DNA of 64,000 bases from Cymodocea nodosa (GCA_036874045.1 CM072338.1:17382501-17446500); one strand, 5' to 3'. Numbered from the stretch's first letter, positions 23,236 to 37,400 are shown. Made by a program: numbers and translations. Notes: a model not told the origin generated them from the letters alone.

Positions 23236-25102
23236 AAAAAATCTAGAATTTTTATCGTATTTATGTTTTATTTTATAAAACAAAAACCTTCAATTTGTAA
23301 TTATGAATCTTTTTTTAATTGAGAACTTTTTTGAAGTATTCCATTAATTCAAAAATTTGAACATGCATTTGTAGGAATAGCGAAAATAATTTCCACCAGT
23401 TATGTAATTTTTAAATTGAGAATCGTAAGCCTTCTCTTCCATGTCTTTTTTTTTAGGTCGAATCAGTGACTTGTGACAAATCTTTCTTGATCAGAGGGAA
23501 GCAAAAAATAGAACAAAAATTGAATTTTCTATAAATTTATAAATAATTAATCTACTTTTAAATATAGTTGAGAGAATTTACCAAAGAAATATGTACATAA
23601 AATGGAAATATCGAGCCATGAGAATAGATCTGACACCATTTCAAATTACTGATTCCATCATAGGTATCATAAACAGATATATCCAAAAAAAAAAAAATTG
23701 TAGGTAAACTTCTAAGTACCTCCATGAAATTTTTTTTTTAGTTATGAAAATTTTCCTTATACATATATAAGACGTTAAAAGTAATCATATAAACATTATT
23801 GTTAAATAACTATAGAAACATAGTAAAAATCTTATTTAATTAAACAAATATTAAACTTTGGTCCAAAAGTATTAAAATTAGTTGGTTTCTTGTTAAATTC
23901 GAATCATTGATTTTTAATCTAAAAATATTAACAAATAGAACTTGCATTAGGTTTAAATTTTAATCTATACAATATATAGATTAATCATGCATATAATTAT
24001 TTTTTATTTTTATAATAAATAAATATATTAGGTGCCCGAAGAGAAATTCTTATAGGCAACAACTTGCTCTTTTTTGAAATATTTTTGCAATATATTAATA
24101 TTGATATTAAAAATTTTGTATTATAATATGAACTTGCCTTAGAATAAGATCCGTCATATATACTTGTCTAAAGGTCCACCCAAATGAAAGAAACTAATGT
24201 CTAGTTAATGATGCCTTAAATGACAAATCCAATGTGGTCAACATTTTTTTTTGATAATACTAATGTTTTGGGACGGTTAGAAACAAAATTTCCATTTATT
24301 ATCAATCTATAATTTAATCTAATTGAATTACATTCCTTAATTAGATTAAAATATTTGATTTTTTATTATCATAAATTTTAAAATTTGATTATAAGAAATT
24401 AAATTCTTTAAGGCATCACAATACTAACTAAATGCGAGCATAAATTATAAAATTAATTATTTATATAATCTCATGATTAACTTATATTTGATTACAAATT
24501 ATTGTCATTTGATTTTGCAATGTAATTGAATTACAATTACACTGTACTTAAAAAATGGTTTCGCCATCAATTCTTTTCTATCATACAAGTAAAATGCATG
24601 TAGAATATTCATATGCATGATTTATACATTCTTTTCCATATTTTTCATGTTTTCTGTTTCACCTATTTTTCATTATTTCCTTCTTCCCATGTTCTCTTAT
24701 ATATATCTTGGTCCATCCTCTTTCTCTGTCTACAGTTCTCCATGCATTATTTTAACTTTAATCCTTGGTATTTTTTAAAGTTCTTTTATCTTTGATCTTA
24801 AATGATTATATATTAAATATAGATTTGTAATTTTTGGATAAATATCGATTTACTTTATATACAATCCTACTATTACCTTTACATAATATAGATTAATGGA
24901 TAAGTGTGGTACTTCTGTACAGAAATTAAACACAAACAAAAGAAGCATTTGAAGATCCAAACTGAGTTTTTTTTTTTTAATTAATTCTTGACGACAACAA
25001 GACCATCTTATTGAGAACAAGCCCTCCTCCTCTTCCTCACTACGTACGTGCATGCATGAGTAGAAACCATGCATACGTAAGAGGCTTGCTTATCACAGAT
25101 CA

Positions 25103-25104
<2 letters not shown>
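23236..25104. other. AT-rich intergenic
   Basis: Very AT-rich sequence with poly-A and poly-T runs. No gene, repeat family or RNA gene is recognised. Confidence 0.5.

Positions 25105-25136
<32 letters not shown>
25105..25136. repeat. (CT)16 microsatellite
   Basis: Sixteen uninterrupted CT units begin 9 bp beyond the defensin-like stop codon. In that gene's mRNA this would be a (GA)16 tract at the start of the 3' UTR. Confidence 0.95.
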
Positions 25137-25137
<1 letters not shown>

Positions 25138-25144
25138 ATAATTA

Positions 25145-25484
25145 TCAGCAGAGCGAGCACCAGCAATCGTACTTGCCGCTGCCGAAGGGGTTCTCTCTGC
25201 ACTGGCCAAAACCTTTGTTGTGGTTAAGGTAGCAGTCCTTGCGGCAGTCCGGAAGGTTACAGCCTTTGTGCAAGAGCAACTGGCAACCGGGTTTCTGGGC
25301 GCTCACCATCGCCATTTCGTCCACTGCAACAACATCAACAAATTAATCACATCCTGATCTCCAGGAAATTAAAGTGAACAGATCGATGATCGGATCTAAG
25401 AAGCTAGAGAGAGAGAAGAAAACCTGCAGAGAAGGCAACGAGGGCGAGCAAGAAGTATGGGAGGAAGAAGGAAAGCTTCGCCAT
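25145..25484 (-). CDS. secreted defensin-like peptide (CS-alpha/beta)
   Basis: Two exons, 25424-25484 and 25145-25323, encode 79 residues. Exon 1 is a signal peptide (MAKLSFFLPYFLLALVAFSA) split from the mature part by a 100-bp intron with a GT/AG junction, the usual plant defensin gene structure. The mature region has eight cysteines spaced C-x7-C-x4-C-x3-C-x10-C-x11-C-x-C-x2-C. The CxxxC and CxC pair and the GQC gamma-core glycine fit a disulfide-stabilised alpha/beta fold. Plant defensins are apoplastic antimicrobial or signalling peptides; which role applies here cannot be read from the sequence. The stop codon follows the last cysteine directly. A TATA box lies 83 bp upstream of the ATG. 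A thaumatin-like gene follows upstream on the same strand. Confidence 0.85.
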
Positions 25485-25566
25485 CGTCAATCGAAGGAAG
25501 AGGTGGTGATGATTCTGTTGTTGTTTAGTTATTTTGCATTGGCAAGCAGTGGCTACCGGCTGGTGG

Positions 25567-25574
25567 TATTTATA
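25567..25574 (-). promoter_or_regulatory. TATA box of the defensin-like gene
   Basis: TATAAATA on the minus strand, 83 bp before the start codon. This would place the transcript start about 50 bp upstream of the ATG. Confidence 0.65.
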
Positions 25575-27178
25575 TGGTAGCGTGCGTGCATTGATTAATT
25601 ATATATATATGGAATGGGATAATTAATTAACTAACCAGTGATGATATGCATGGGTATATATATATTGGGCATTTATCAACGGTGCTTGCTCCTTTTAATT
25701 TGTAATTTATCTTGATCGAGAGAAATCTTGGAGAGGGTGATGCGTATATATATAATTACCAAAAATGAATTGGGTATGTGTTAATTGAGGCTGATTCAGC
25801 CTTCAACTGCGTCTCTACCATCATTTAATTAGAAATATCGGTATCCATTAATTGGGAAAAAAATGGAAAACGGACGACAACGTTAATGTAGAAGATGATC
25901 TTATCTGTTAAAATCAAATTAATATGGAAGATTTCTTGGACCAAGTCATGCTCTATTCTATACTACAACTTATCATATCATGGTATTTCCAATGTGGTAT
26001 CATATTCATGCATAATTTAATAAGATTAATGGTTGGCAGCGTACGCTACAGATTAAAAAATGTAGGAAAGATTAATTTCTGCATCTAATTTTTTATTTAT
26101 ATACATACCGACGTATCGAGAATGCAAAAAAGTTGTTGAGATTTTGCAATTGTGAAATTATCATCTTAATTAAATAGGTATAATTACAATGTTGCTAGAT
26201 TTGGTCTATAATCGATCCAGTGGAACATTCATAGTTTGCTTCATGATTTGCATTGTTGTAACAATGGGAAAAAAAGCAATTAATTAAATGTTTTCATTCC
26301 CCAATCGTTTCATTTTCTGAAAATGGGACAAATTAATGGCATAAAAATGGTCCTGTTTCGTTTATGTTTTTCCATTTTTGTGTAAAAATGTGGACCAAAC
26401 CAATTGGGAAAATACCAATTAACGTTGAAAAGACTTTCCTATAACCATAGTTTTTGATCGCACCCGAATTCCAATTTTGATGGAAATTATAAATTAATAC
26501 CGTTATTCTTAGGTATTACAGTTAGTTAATTACTAACGTTGAAATTAAAGATAACAAGGCCAGAAAAAAGGGTTGTGATTAATTGGAATAGCGAAGTCCA
26601 TGATTAGAAATTCCCTTTCCTTTTTGATGTTAGACTATTTCAATACTTTCTCTTATTAATTTATATTTTTTTAGATCTTACAAATATAATTACTTTTAAA
26701 TCGAACGAATAAATGGTATTTAGACCAAGAAGATCATGATTAATAAGCTCTAATATCTTGTTAGAATTGAATGAGAACATCCAACTCAAAATATAAGAGT
26801 ACGGCAACATCTTTCTGCGGATCATGTATCATCATCGTGATGCCATGCACATCATCCCGTCAAAACCTCACATCAGATTTCTCGGCTTGCCAAACCCATC
26901 CGGAACCTCTCGGCCGGTCCGGACTTGTCACAGTAAGATGAGAAGGAGAACATGATAGAAGAGCAAGGCAGTGATAATTCCCAGCTTGTGCACTTCTCCA
27001 TCGCTGCGATCCTGTGGAGGCTGATAAGCGGGTAACCCATCTGATCTCCTCAACCTGTTAATTTGCAGCACCCAAGAAGTAAGCAAGGTTGTCGATCTGT
27101 TTCTTGGATTCACAAGAAAGGTTTGGGATATGATAGATTAATCAGAGAGAGATCTAGAGAGGTGATGTTGGTAGCTGA
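25575..27178. other. intergenic between defensin-like and thaumatin-like genes
   Basis: AT-rich spacer that should hold the defensin-like upstream region and the thaumatin-like 3' UTR. I see no further gene in it. Confidence 0.5.
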
Positions 27179-28084
27179 TCACCCAGTGATGGTGGGGCAG
27201 AAGGTGACGGAGTACTGGGAGGCCTTGCAGGTGAAGGTGCTGGTGGCGTCATCAAATGCGTAGGTGTAAGCCCTAGGGCATGCTGCCTTGAAGAGTGCGG
27301 AGTAGAAGGAAGGCCTGCAAGTCATTGTGTTTGCAAACTTCCCACTGCAACAGTACTGATCCAGCCCAAACGCCTCGCAAGCACTCTTGCATGCCACCAC
27401 GCCCGTCACACCTCCTCCCCTCCCTTCCACCTGAAGCTCCTTGGGACATCCTGCAACAAGCACAACAGGAAGGAAATGCATGCATGCATGTGAAAACATA
27501 TATAACAGTAGTGGTTCTGATCACCATGCACTAATTAATCAACATTTTAGATATATATATATATATATATATATATATTACGGACCATGGTTGAGATCGG
27601 CAGCACAGCCGGTAGCAACGCAGCTACCGTTGGTAGTCACGGTCGTTGGGGCAGCGGCAACGGGCAAATTGTATCCATCGACCACACTCACATCATAGAA
27701 ATCATCTTCTCCACCCTGCCTTCCGAGAGTGATCTCAAACAACGTCACCGGAGGCGAGGCTCCGACGCCGCTGCACTCCATCTTCCCGCCGCAGTCTCCC
27801 GTCTCGCATCCACCAACTCCGGCCCTGTCGAACTTGCACCCCGTCCTAGCCCATATCCTCCCCGACCACCCACGTGGTGCTGGAATTCTGACGCTCTGGC
27901 CGGGGTCCAGCCGGAACCCTGTGGTGCGGAGCTGCGGCGTGCCTGCACCGGCAAGCGTCCCCGGCCATATTGGCTGTCTACAGTTGTTGGATACGGTGAA
28001 GTAGCAGCCGAGTGCAAGGTACCAACATCGAGATACGAGTAGAACGGAGGCTATGGATTTGATAATCCACAGTCTTCGAGCCAT
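27179..28084 (-). CDS. thaumatin-like protein (PR-5 family)
   Basis: Secreted pathogenesis-related type protein; many members bind or hydrolyse beta-glucans or act as antifungals (family knowledge). Two exons, 27586-28084 and 27179-27450, encode 256 residues. The first ~25 residues (MARRLWIIKSIASVLLVS...) form a signal peptide. The mature part contains all 16 family cysteines, seven in exon 1 after the signal and nine in exon 2. The acidic-cleft residues are recognisable in WARTGC, VTLFEITLG, DFYDVSVVDGYNLPV and YAFDDATSTF, and QYCCSG and FCP near the end are typical. The single intron falls inside the DLNHG-CPKELQV stretch and carries a (TA)n run. The frame is open upstream to 28276, but I chose the ATG at 28084 because it starts the signal peptide and because the upstream segment is a low-complexity leader. 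Exon 1 is GC-rich. Confidence 0.92.
27551..27579. repeat. (TA)n microsatellite in thaumatin-like intron
   Basis: About 14 TA units at the 5' end of the intron, starting within 10 bp of the splice donor on the transcribed strand. Confidence 0.9.
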
Positions 28085-28100
28085 TAATTGAGACTTGAGA

Positions 28101-28128
28101 GGGAGGGGGGGAGGGGGGGGGGCGGGGG
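28101..28128 (+). promoter_or_regulatory. G-run (possible G-quadruplex) next to the thaumatin-like start codon
   Basis: The plus strand has four or more G-runs of 3-10 bases within 28 bp, separated by single A or C bases. In the transcript this is a C-rich leader ending about 16 nt before the AUG. The sequence can form a G-quadruplex on the template-opposite strand; any regulatory role is inference. Confidence 0.5.
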
Positions 28129-28155
28129 AAAAGAGAAGGCAATACACATGGTTGG

Positions 28156-28165
28156 TATTTATATA
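28156..28165 (-). promoter_or_regulatory. TATA box of the thaumatin-like gene
   Basis: TATATAAATA on the minus strand, about 72 bp before the start codon. Confidence 0.6.
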
Positions 28166-31100
28166 ATTAGGCGAGCTTAATTTCTTGTTGTTCTCAGTTC
28201 TCCCACGGTACGTGAGAGAGATCTTTTTCTGCATGGAACATGGAATATTCATCCAAATCTTTTCTGCTGTTTCCAATGCAAAAGTTAAGATGCCTGGGTT
28301 AAGTATTACTTAGGAAGAAGTAATACCTTATTTCTTATCGCAAGAAAGATGCATGCTTTTGGTTGTCACCAACAATAAGCCGAAAAAGATGTTAATCAAC
28401 CAACTTCAATAATTTACTTTAATCGTCGAAAGTAGTGGTTTTTGTTGGGTACAAAGAAAATAGAACTACGATGTAAGATTGTAAAAGCCTCACATTTATA
28501 TAAAGTAAACAGAATTTGAACTTATATGATGTAAAATTCGTCACTTATTTACTGTCGATTAATTCTACGGTGTAAATGTAAAAATCAAATGTTTTGTTTG
28601 AAAAGAATAATGCGGGAGGGAGTATCGAAGGTAGCTTGCAACAACAAAGTAACCAAAGGCTGCCGTTGATTACGCTCAAGGAGGAAGGCATATATTTATC
28701 CATTCTCATGGCCATGGGAGAAGAGCAAGTGTTCTATTGTGATCAAAGGAAAAAGGAATAGACTTTTCTGTAGGCATGGATCGTAGTTAAAAGGCTAACG
28801 CTAAGAACAAAATGCCCATGGATGGGTCCTTACTTTTCTTGATCATTACGCTTCCTTTTGTAGCCCTGACGATTCCCAGGTCACAGATGAGCAAGTCCAC
28901 CGACGAGCACAGCTCCACAGAAGGATTTCTAACTTCTCGATCCATCAATTTTCGTTAGCGTTTCATTTTTCTGTTTGCATCCACTTAGGGAGGTGAATCT
29001 TGCAGATGACTTGAAACACAGGCATTCGTTAGATTGGAACGATGATTTTGATTTATTCCAGTGTAGATGTGCACATCTCTGTTACTTCCTTCTTCTTTCG
29101 TACGATAGGCTTAGGTCGTACCAGGGCATATGGCAAACTAGGAGAGAGGTTAAGTTACACCTCTAATCAATCAATTTCAAAGAGAGACAGCAAATGAGGA
29201 AAGTGATTAATTATTTCTGCCCAGTCACTCACTGCTACGGAGATCAATTATATTGCATGTTTTTTCAAATAATGTATGCAAGCACGTCTGAAAAACACAA
29301 ACAGCAACCAGCCTGAAATTCATGATAGTAAGGCTAAATTATGCTTCTTCTTCTTTTTATAATGGTAGTGTTTTTACCTGGATTTGAATCAAAGAACTGG
29401 TCCCTGGCAATGAGGTAGATGACCAACTGTGTTATCTGTAGGTGATGAGGAATACATACAGACAGTGTCAGAGACAAGGGTATGGTGCAATTAAATCAGG
29501 AATCTCAACTTACATGATGGCTACTTATGTATTTGAAATCCACATATGATACCTGTTTTGTCACATCCAATTTTTGTAAAGATGGTGGAGAACACCAAGT
29601 CAGAACTCGTGGCCAATTTAACAGATGAAAGTTTTACAGACTGAATTTTACTTTCATAATATTATACCTTGTGGTTGCAAGTAGCACCACTGAATCAGAT
29701 ATAAATTTGGCAAACTTTAGGGCTCTGTACAGACTTCCCCTCATGTCAAGTCCAACAACTTCTGTTTATCATCCTAACTCCTCAGCATTTGCAGAAATAT
29801 ATGTTTCTTCTGTTAGCTCTTCACATTGACAACCGTGAAGATAGCATTAATGATTCCTGCAGTATTCCATCCAGCTATTATGTACCATACCATTGTTCAT
29901 GAGTATTTGTCAATTGCATTGCTGTTTCTTCTAGTGGTTCTAAAGTTCCAAACCTGCGATTACCTTCTTACTTTCATTTCTCTTAAATTTTTTCCCACCA
30001 GAAATTACCATGTAGGGACGTTTATAATTTGAATTTAGAGTTCTGGTTACATATGATGGGAAAGCAGTACTCTTTTAGCCTTTCTAATTGACTAATGTCT
30101 CTCAAAATCCCAAAACCAATCCTAGACACTGAACTTTATTATTTTTTTGCCCTTGAGATTAAGTGGCCATCCATATGCCACACAGTTAAAATTTTTCCCA
30201 ACACTATTTTATTGTGTGTTTTTGCTTAATAACATTATAAACAAACACACTAATAATGAGATAATACAATTGATTTTCTACTTTATTATGAGAAAAGAGA
30301 TTTTAGATCCGAATCTAGGCAGTAATATGGCCGTTATCAAAAAAAAAATTGTAAATCAATGTGGTAATTCATATGGGAAAATGTGCATCTTTAATCTGTT
30401 TGTGATTCTGTCATGCAATTCAATGGTTTATGTGTGATCTCTAAGGAACCCATGCCTATTATTTGTTTAGGCCAGGTCACATGAACTCTGATTTCATCCA
30501 AGTATTCAATCAATCGAGTCCTCTGACTTGACAGGAAAATGAATGTTTCCCTGATGCGTGTCTCTGCCTAGTCCATCGTTTATGTTACCTACCTGTGAGT
30601 TTACAATAAGATTTGAGCAAACCATTATGTTTTCATCAAGTTACAAATTATGTTTGGAAACATCATTTTTAGTTCAAAATCAAAATCAGATTATCATTTA
30701 TCAAAAAAATCAACAGAGTAATACCTATTTGGAGATATTTTTATCAAAAATTAAAGTTCTATACATGATTTCTGGCATTGCCTAAAAACATCACATCTAA
30801 AATGGAAGAATTGCTGCATTTTTTTGTTCTCTCAACTGGGAATTTCAATGTCGTTCCCATTGACTTTCCTCCTACCTTTGCTGAACTTATTTTGACTAGT
30901 CTCTTTTATTTTTCAACAAAGGGGAGGTATCCTATCTCACAAATTTTGTTTCATTTCAATCCGCGCTCGCATCTATTCACTGAAATAGTAGATAATGCCC
31001 CAAATGACAGGCCTTTGATAACTCTGGAACACCACTGTTTGTGATTTCGTTTTTTCCATTTTTGCACGATACCTTCAACTCACAACTTTAAAAAACGTTC

Positions 31101-31466
31101 TCATTAATCAAGTAGAGCATTCTGTACATCTCAGATAAGCTAAATAAGCCTTTACATTAAATCAATTGTAATAACCTAATTTGAATATTAAAGTTATAAA
31201 AAAAATAGAGTCATGCCGAATACCTTTGAGAACAACAAAGAAAAAAAGGAGATTAAACAAAAATTATCACAACTTAAGAATTAAAGAATCTCTTGCATCA
31301 TGATAGCCTTTCAACTCGAGTGATTTAGTTGAATACATGTATAACTATAAGACTGTGTGTAAAACACGGTCGAACATCGTGATTTTAATAGTGAAATATG
31401 TAAAACAAGAAACAAAAATGAAGCACGTAAAGAAAGAAGAGCAAGGGTTTAACGTACTATTAACCA
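28166..31466. other. intergenic, nothing recognised
   Basis: Spacer between the thaumatin-like promoter and the 3' end of the ABC1-kinase gene. Several ORFs of 60-96 codons on the plus strand (for example 29826-30032, 30147-30437, 30778-31044) show no recognisable motifs and are in AT-rich sequence. The last few hundred bases should be the ABC1-kinase 3' UTR. Confidence 0.5.
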
Positions 31467-34400
31467 TTAGCTTATATTCATCTGCATGTCAGGTCCCCTT
31501 TCCCCAGATTCAGTGAACTCCAGGGGAATAGGGATATTCAATTCCGAGCAAACCAACTGAACTATTCTCCTTGTTACACCCCCAAATGACATCTTATTGA
31601 CTGTTACAGCAATTGCAAAATTATGTTCTATATCACAGAACCCTGTTGATCCGCCAACCCCTGAATGCCCAAAACAAGCTAATCGGCCATCTGCTGTGTT
31701 GAACCTGCGGTATCCAAGTCCAAATTTTCCATCTGGTAGCACCAAATTTGCATAATCACCAACGCCCATGAATGCATCATGGATATTAGAGTTACTGAAC
31801 ATCTTCCCAACATTATTACTTTCATTCTGATTATCCATATCCTTTGCAACGTGGCTCTCTCCATTAGTGGTGCTGAGGCTCCTATCAACTCCACTAGCAC
31901 AACTTCTAAATTTCTTGAAAGTATAATTAGCGTTAGCATTTTGAGCTTTGTGGTTGACCTCTTTGCTTCCATGGTTGCTACCCTTCTTTTTTCTACTTTG
32001 TGGAGATGGAAACGTTGGTACATGCGGATGGCTGCCAAGGGATGGCTCAGTGTTGGATGAATGTTTAGGTGGAGGAATACCTCCTGTAGCTAAAGCAGCA
32101 TAGAAGCGTGCAAGCGCACGTGCTGAACAATGCCCATTGGCAGCAGGCACAACAGCACGCCTCATGTTTAGCGTGTTAAAGAGAACTGGAATACGAGATG
32201 CCATTTCAACTAAATTTCCCTTCAAATCAGCAGGGATATCTGGTCTACTGTCGTGTGCAGAAAGCTTGGATGTCAAATCTTCAACATCCACAGTGAGTGT
32301 TGCAAGTCGAGATTCCACCCCTATTAAAGCAAGAAGATTTAACAAGCAAATATTGTTTTATGCACAGGGGTGAATGATATCTTCAACATGTTGCTACCAA
32401 TAAGGATTTAAACCCAAAATAATGATGTGATATTGTTTGTAGCACTATGTACGTAAATTGCATTGCTAGGAAAAAGATAGCATACCAGGAGGGATGCCAA
32501 TATATAGTTCTCCTTCAATTTTGAGTGGTCGGACGATGGCTTCCTCCAGAACTTCCTGAAATTTCTTTCCTGAGGCATGCTGTTTCATTCAACTTACGGA
32601 TTACTAATTGAACCAAGATATACAAGAAAATAGGGAACAATGTAATCAAATGACTAAGTTCAAAATACATTTTTGATGGGAAAAATACCCATCTTTCATC
32701 TTTGCTGGTATAATCCCTTTAATGGTGTGATTGAACATGTGATTCTGATTGAGATGTGAAAAGAACACAAGAAATCAATACTTTGTGCCCAGATTCACAG
32801 GGGGAGGGTTTTTTGGAGGGGGTAGTGGAACGGTATCAAAATTCCTGATATTTCTAAATAAAACGTAATAATACCATATAATTTCATTTCTCTTAATTAA
32901 AATTAGTCACTTGGCATATTGAAAAACAGATTTTGATGTTTAGATTTGTGGTTTTTCAACAATATCAATGGGATTGGGAGATCTTAATTTCAACTATAGC
33001 TTTTGAACTATACCAAGAAAGATGTGTTTGATCAAATTGGGGAAGGAAATACTTTCAGAAAAAATGCAGATCATCTAGAAGATTCTAGTGTTGTTTTATC
33101 ATTAATTTAAAAACTGAGTAGTCCAACCAATTAGGATCAGCTCACTGGTTTAAGTAATTGGTCATTGATTTTCATATGGTTAAACTATAGTTTGAGTAAA
33201 TAATCAAGCCAGCTGATGATGAAATGATGATTGAATTTTGAAGCAAAGTGCTTTTTGGAGGCTTTAAATCATTGGTTTTTATTAGATATTTGGAATGTTG
33301 TTATCATTTCAATGTATTAGAATTTCATCTCGTTTAGAAATTTAATCTATTAGAGCTTGAAATTTTTTACTACCATGGCTAGCTATATGTCATCCTCCCT
33401 AATATTGAAATCTTGGCCTCACAGGTTGATATCGATGGCTTTATGATAAAATCTGAATGATAGAGACAAATAATGAAAACTTGAACAATGGTGGATTATT
33501 CAAGTAACATCTACTTTTTAAGACACAAACTGAAATAAAAGCTTCGATATTTAATGTGAATCTAATTACAAAGTAATATTACCTCTATAATTCCACCACA
33601 AAGCCAACCAAAGGACAGGTAGTGATAAAGTTGCTTTTGGCCAGGCTCAGTCTCAGGGACTGACATAGTAATATGGTTCAATGACTCATCCCAGCTGCAA
33701 ATAGATAAAGGATTTGTCTTCATGACATCACTCATAGCACTATGCAGTCCGGATGTGTGATTGAGCACGTGATGTACCTAAAAGAGAAAATTGGAAAACC
33801 GGAACATGATATTTAGGCTGCACAAACAAACAATAAGTGATAAAAATCAGTCTTTCAAAAAAAGTAATAAAATCACTCTACCTTTATGAGTTCTTTCTTG
33901 TTGTTTTTAAACTCTGACCAGATATCAGCAATATTCTCCTCAAGCTTTAGTTTCCTGCAGGAATAAGTTATCTAGAATTACAGTCAAGTGTATGGACATG
34001 GTGAGATGCAGAAACATATTGAAGAAAGACAAAGAAATTGCCCACTGGGAAAGCTTGACTCATTGCTTGAAGGGTCTGATAAAGTAATTGGTACATTTTC
34101 CTCAAGTAAAATATGAGATTTCAAACTGAGTCACTTGAAAGAATATTTTACAAAAACATGTTCGATAAAAATTGACAAAGGAACACAGAAGAAGCACCTG
34201 TTATCCACCAACCAATGCAGCATTGCAGCCGTAATCCCTTTTGTCACTGAGAAAACTGGGAACAAGCTATCAGGCAGGACAGGTCGAGGATCATATCTGC
34301 CAAGCACACCAGCAGAAGTATCCACTATGACATTTCCATCTTTATATGCACATACCTGTAAATAAGGAGAATATCATGGTTTTGAGGGAAAGCAACACAT

Positions 34401-37400
34401 TTAGAGAGAAGATAAAGGTTAAATGTAGGACGTTCTTGCAATTAAAATAGAAATAACAGCATAGTGGGGCATTTCATATATGGAGATGCAAGTCAATTTG
34501 AGGTGATCAAATTTTAGAAGTACAGAAGAAGAAGAAGATGGAAACTTTGTTATGACAAACAATGACTATATTAAGATGGACTTAACAACAGTATTATAAA
34601 TAAGGATTTGAATATATCATTCTTTGATCAGTTTTCTTTCGTATTTACCTGTATTCCAAGGACTTTATCAGTTCCAAGCTCAACTAAGAGTTGCCTCAAC
34701 TTAGTCTCCACAACTGAGTGTGTTTGAGAGCCATGTATCCATTGTGCGTCAGTTAGAGATCTAGGTATGATGCTTCTGCTTTTCATAGGATTCATACAAA
34801 GTATATCAAACTGTTGCAGACATTCACAGAAGGAGAATGCTGGTAAAAATATATATAGTTAAGAAAGATGGCTACACTAACCCTTTCAGAGTAGATTCAG
34901 CAAATGGCCTCATGATATCTAAATAAACAATCCGAACATTGAGAGTAGATGAAAGACCTGGCAATAAATGACATCCAATTTCTGAATTATGAGGAAATAT
35001 TTAAAATACTTTTGAAAAAATATTTTTGCATAGATATACCTCGTAGTAAATTCAATACCCGGAAGAATATCACAGCATCACCAGGAAAAGCATCTACCTG
35101 AGATAATTTACAGCTTACTCAATCCTTCTAAAGGAATCCAGTCTAAAAAATTTAAGTAGCAAAATGCACTTCAAGAAATAGCTGTCATACAGGATTGAAT
35201 CTTGCTATCTCCTTTTTGTCCATATTCATTTTTTCTTGAATAACCTTCATATTCTTTGCTCTTTGTTCGGAAAAAGCTTTCATGTTTTCCTACAGGAAAC
35301 AAAACCTATTCAAAATCATATTAATTGAGTCAAGCCAAATGGCATATAAAGAAAGATATAGGAATCAATCTCACCATAGCTTCATTTGCTGGTGAAGAAG
35401 AGCGAAAGGTTGCATTCATTACATCCATTGCCTGATCTGGTATGTCAAGCCGTAACTTGAGGCCCATTTCTGTGAAGGCAGACAGCATTGCCACATGGTC
35501 CCCCTGTCATCCAAAATATTTAAAATCTCTTTTGTTAGACATATAATAAGCTGCAAAGTTGAAATAAATGTAAATCTATATACTATAGAATGTCATGTGC
35601 ATCTGTTTGTGAAATTAATCCAGTTTGGTTTTTCTTTTGAGTCATCAAGTCAACAAGAAGCACTGATAAATATGGCCTTGGGTTATGTATGGAAAAGAGT
35701 ATGAAGAAACTTTACATAAATATTATTAAAACATAATAATTCACAACAAGACTTTTTGGAAAGGATAAGGTATATTCTTATTGGTCAATAAGCATCAAGC
35801 AATAGTACAACAAGAGCTTAATTGCGAGAATTAATCTCTAGACCCATCATAATAATTCCCACTTGTTGATTCTTCAACCACAACATGGAAGACTCAATTG
35901 AAATCCCCTAAATTGCTTTTTCACCTAAAATCACTTATCCCAAAAGAAATTATTGAAGTGCTTATAGTCTCCACCTTCGTAATTAGATTGATTGGATATC
36001 CAAGCATATTTAATTATTCATTTTTCTTAGTAATGATGTAGGTGGTATTTCTGTTGAAATGTGAACATGTAACTCAAAACTAATTAACAATGTGTGAAGA
36101 GATTCATTTATATATGTGCAAATATTGGTCCTCACATTTTTCAAAGTTAGATTATTTCAAAACACTTCCTTGTGATTTTTTTAGTTCTTACAACTGTTTC
36201 TCTTTAGATCAATGACTTTGTCTTAATTGAACCATCATTTGACTCTAATATCATGTTGAAATGTAAACATTTAACTCAAATTAGATGTCCACATTTCAAT
36301 AATTTTATTTTTGAGAATATCCATGCGTATTAGTGTATTACTATTATAAAACTTCCCGAACAAAAAATGCATGTTGAAACAGTATTGCAAGCCTTTCCAC
36401 ATCACCAACCCAAATTTCACGTGAAACAGTACTATTTAGCTTGTTCATGTGATACAAACTGCAGAGATCTTCCTATATCAATATTTTTCAAAGATATTTA
36501 GAACTTCATTTAATAAAAGTAATGACCAAAACACTTCCCACGCAATTAAATAGTTGTATAAATTATTCTTGTTGTGCAACAGAAAATGCACTTCAATTTT
36601 TGCAATGTGTGAAGAGGTTCATTTGTATATGTGCAAAGCTTGTCCTTGCTTTTACCTATAGGTCTTCTTTGGGCATAACTAAACTACCTAAGATAATTTT
36701 CTTTTATCTTATTCACAATAGGTAAAACTTCTATCTTGTACTATTACTACTCATTTATCTAAGCACTTTCATTTTTATTAAACTAATGTTTGTACATATT
36801 TATGTTTAATAATGCAAAATTGTACCATATAAAATGGCAAGACGAATAGATGTCCTATATCTAACATATTTTTAATTTTAAGGGTATTTTTATCACATTA
36901 TTTTCTGATTATTTTTTAAATATGGTAGTAGGAACTTGATGTAAAATGTGAAATATCAAATATGAAAACACTAACCTCAGCAGCAGCAAGAAACACTTTT
37001 GCAAATGCTTGTTTTATAGATCTTGAGAGTGACTTTGTAAGCCCGAAATCAAGCAAAATTGGTTGATGTGGAGGTGACCTGCTAACAAGAAAATTTCCTA
37101 CAAAAGGAACAGCCCAACATCATGCTTCAAATAAATAATAATAAGTTCACTAGAACCAAATAAATGGACTAAATTCTGTGGAGTTACTTTTCCTGGTTGA
37201 AAAGAGAAGTACCAGGATGAGGATCACCATTGAAAAAGCCATCCACATATATTTGGTGAGAATATGCACGGGTAATTTCCTCAACCAACTTTTGCTTGTC
37301 AATGCCAGATGCATTTAGTGACTCTAAATCATTTAGACGAATGCCATTCATATATTCAAGGATAAGGACCCTTTCCGATGACTGCCAAGAGAAAAAATAC

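Noticed and set aside
27295..28042. Long plus-strand ORFs opposite the thaumatin-like gene
   Set aside because: They are antisense shadows of GC-rich coding exons, with no motif of their own.
28085..28276. Upstream extension of the thaumatin-like ORF
   Set aside because: It is a low-complexity leader translation (poly-proline from a C-run) and crosses the TATA box; the signal peptide begins at 28084.
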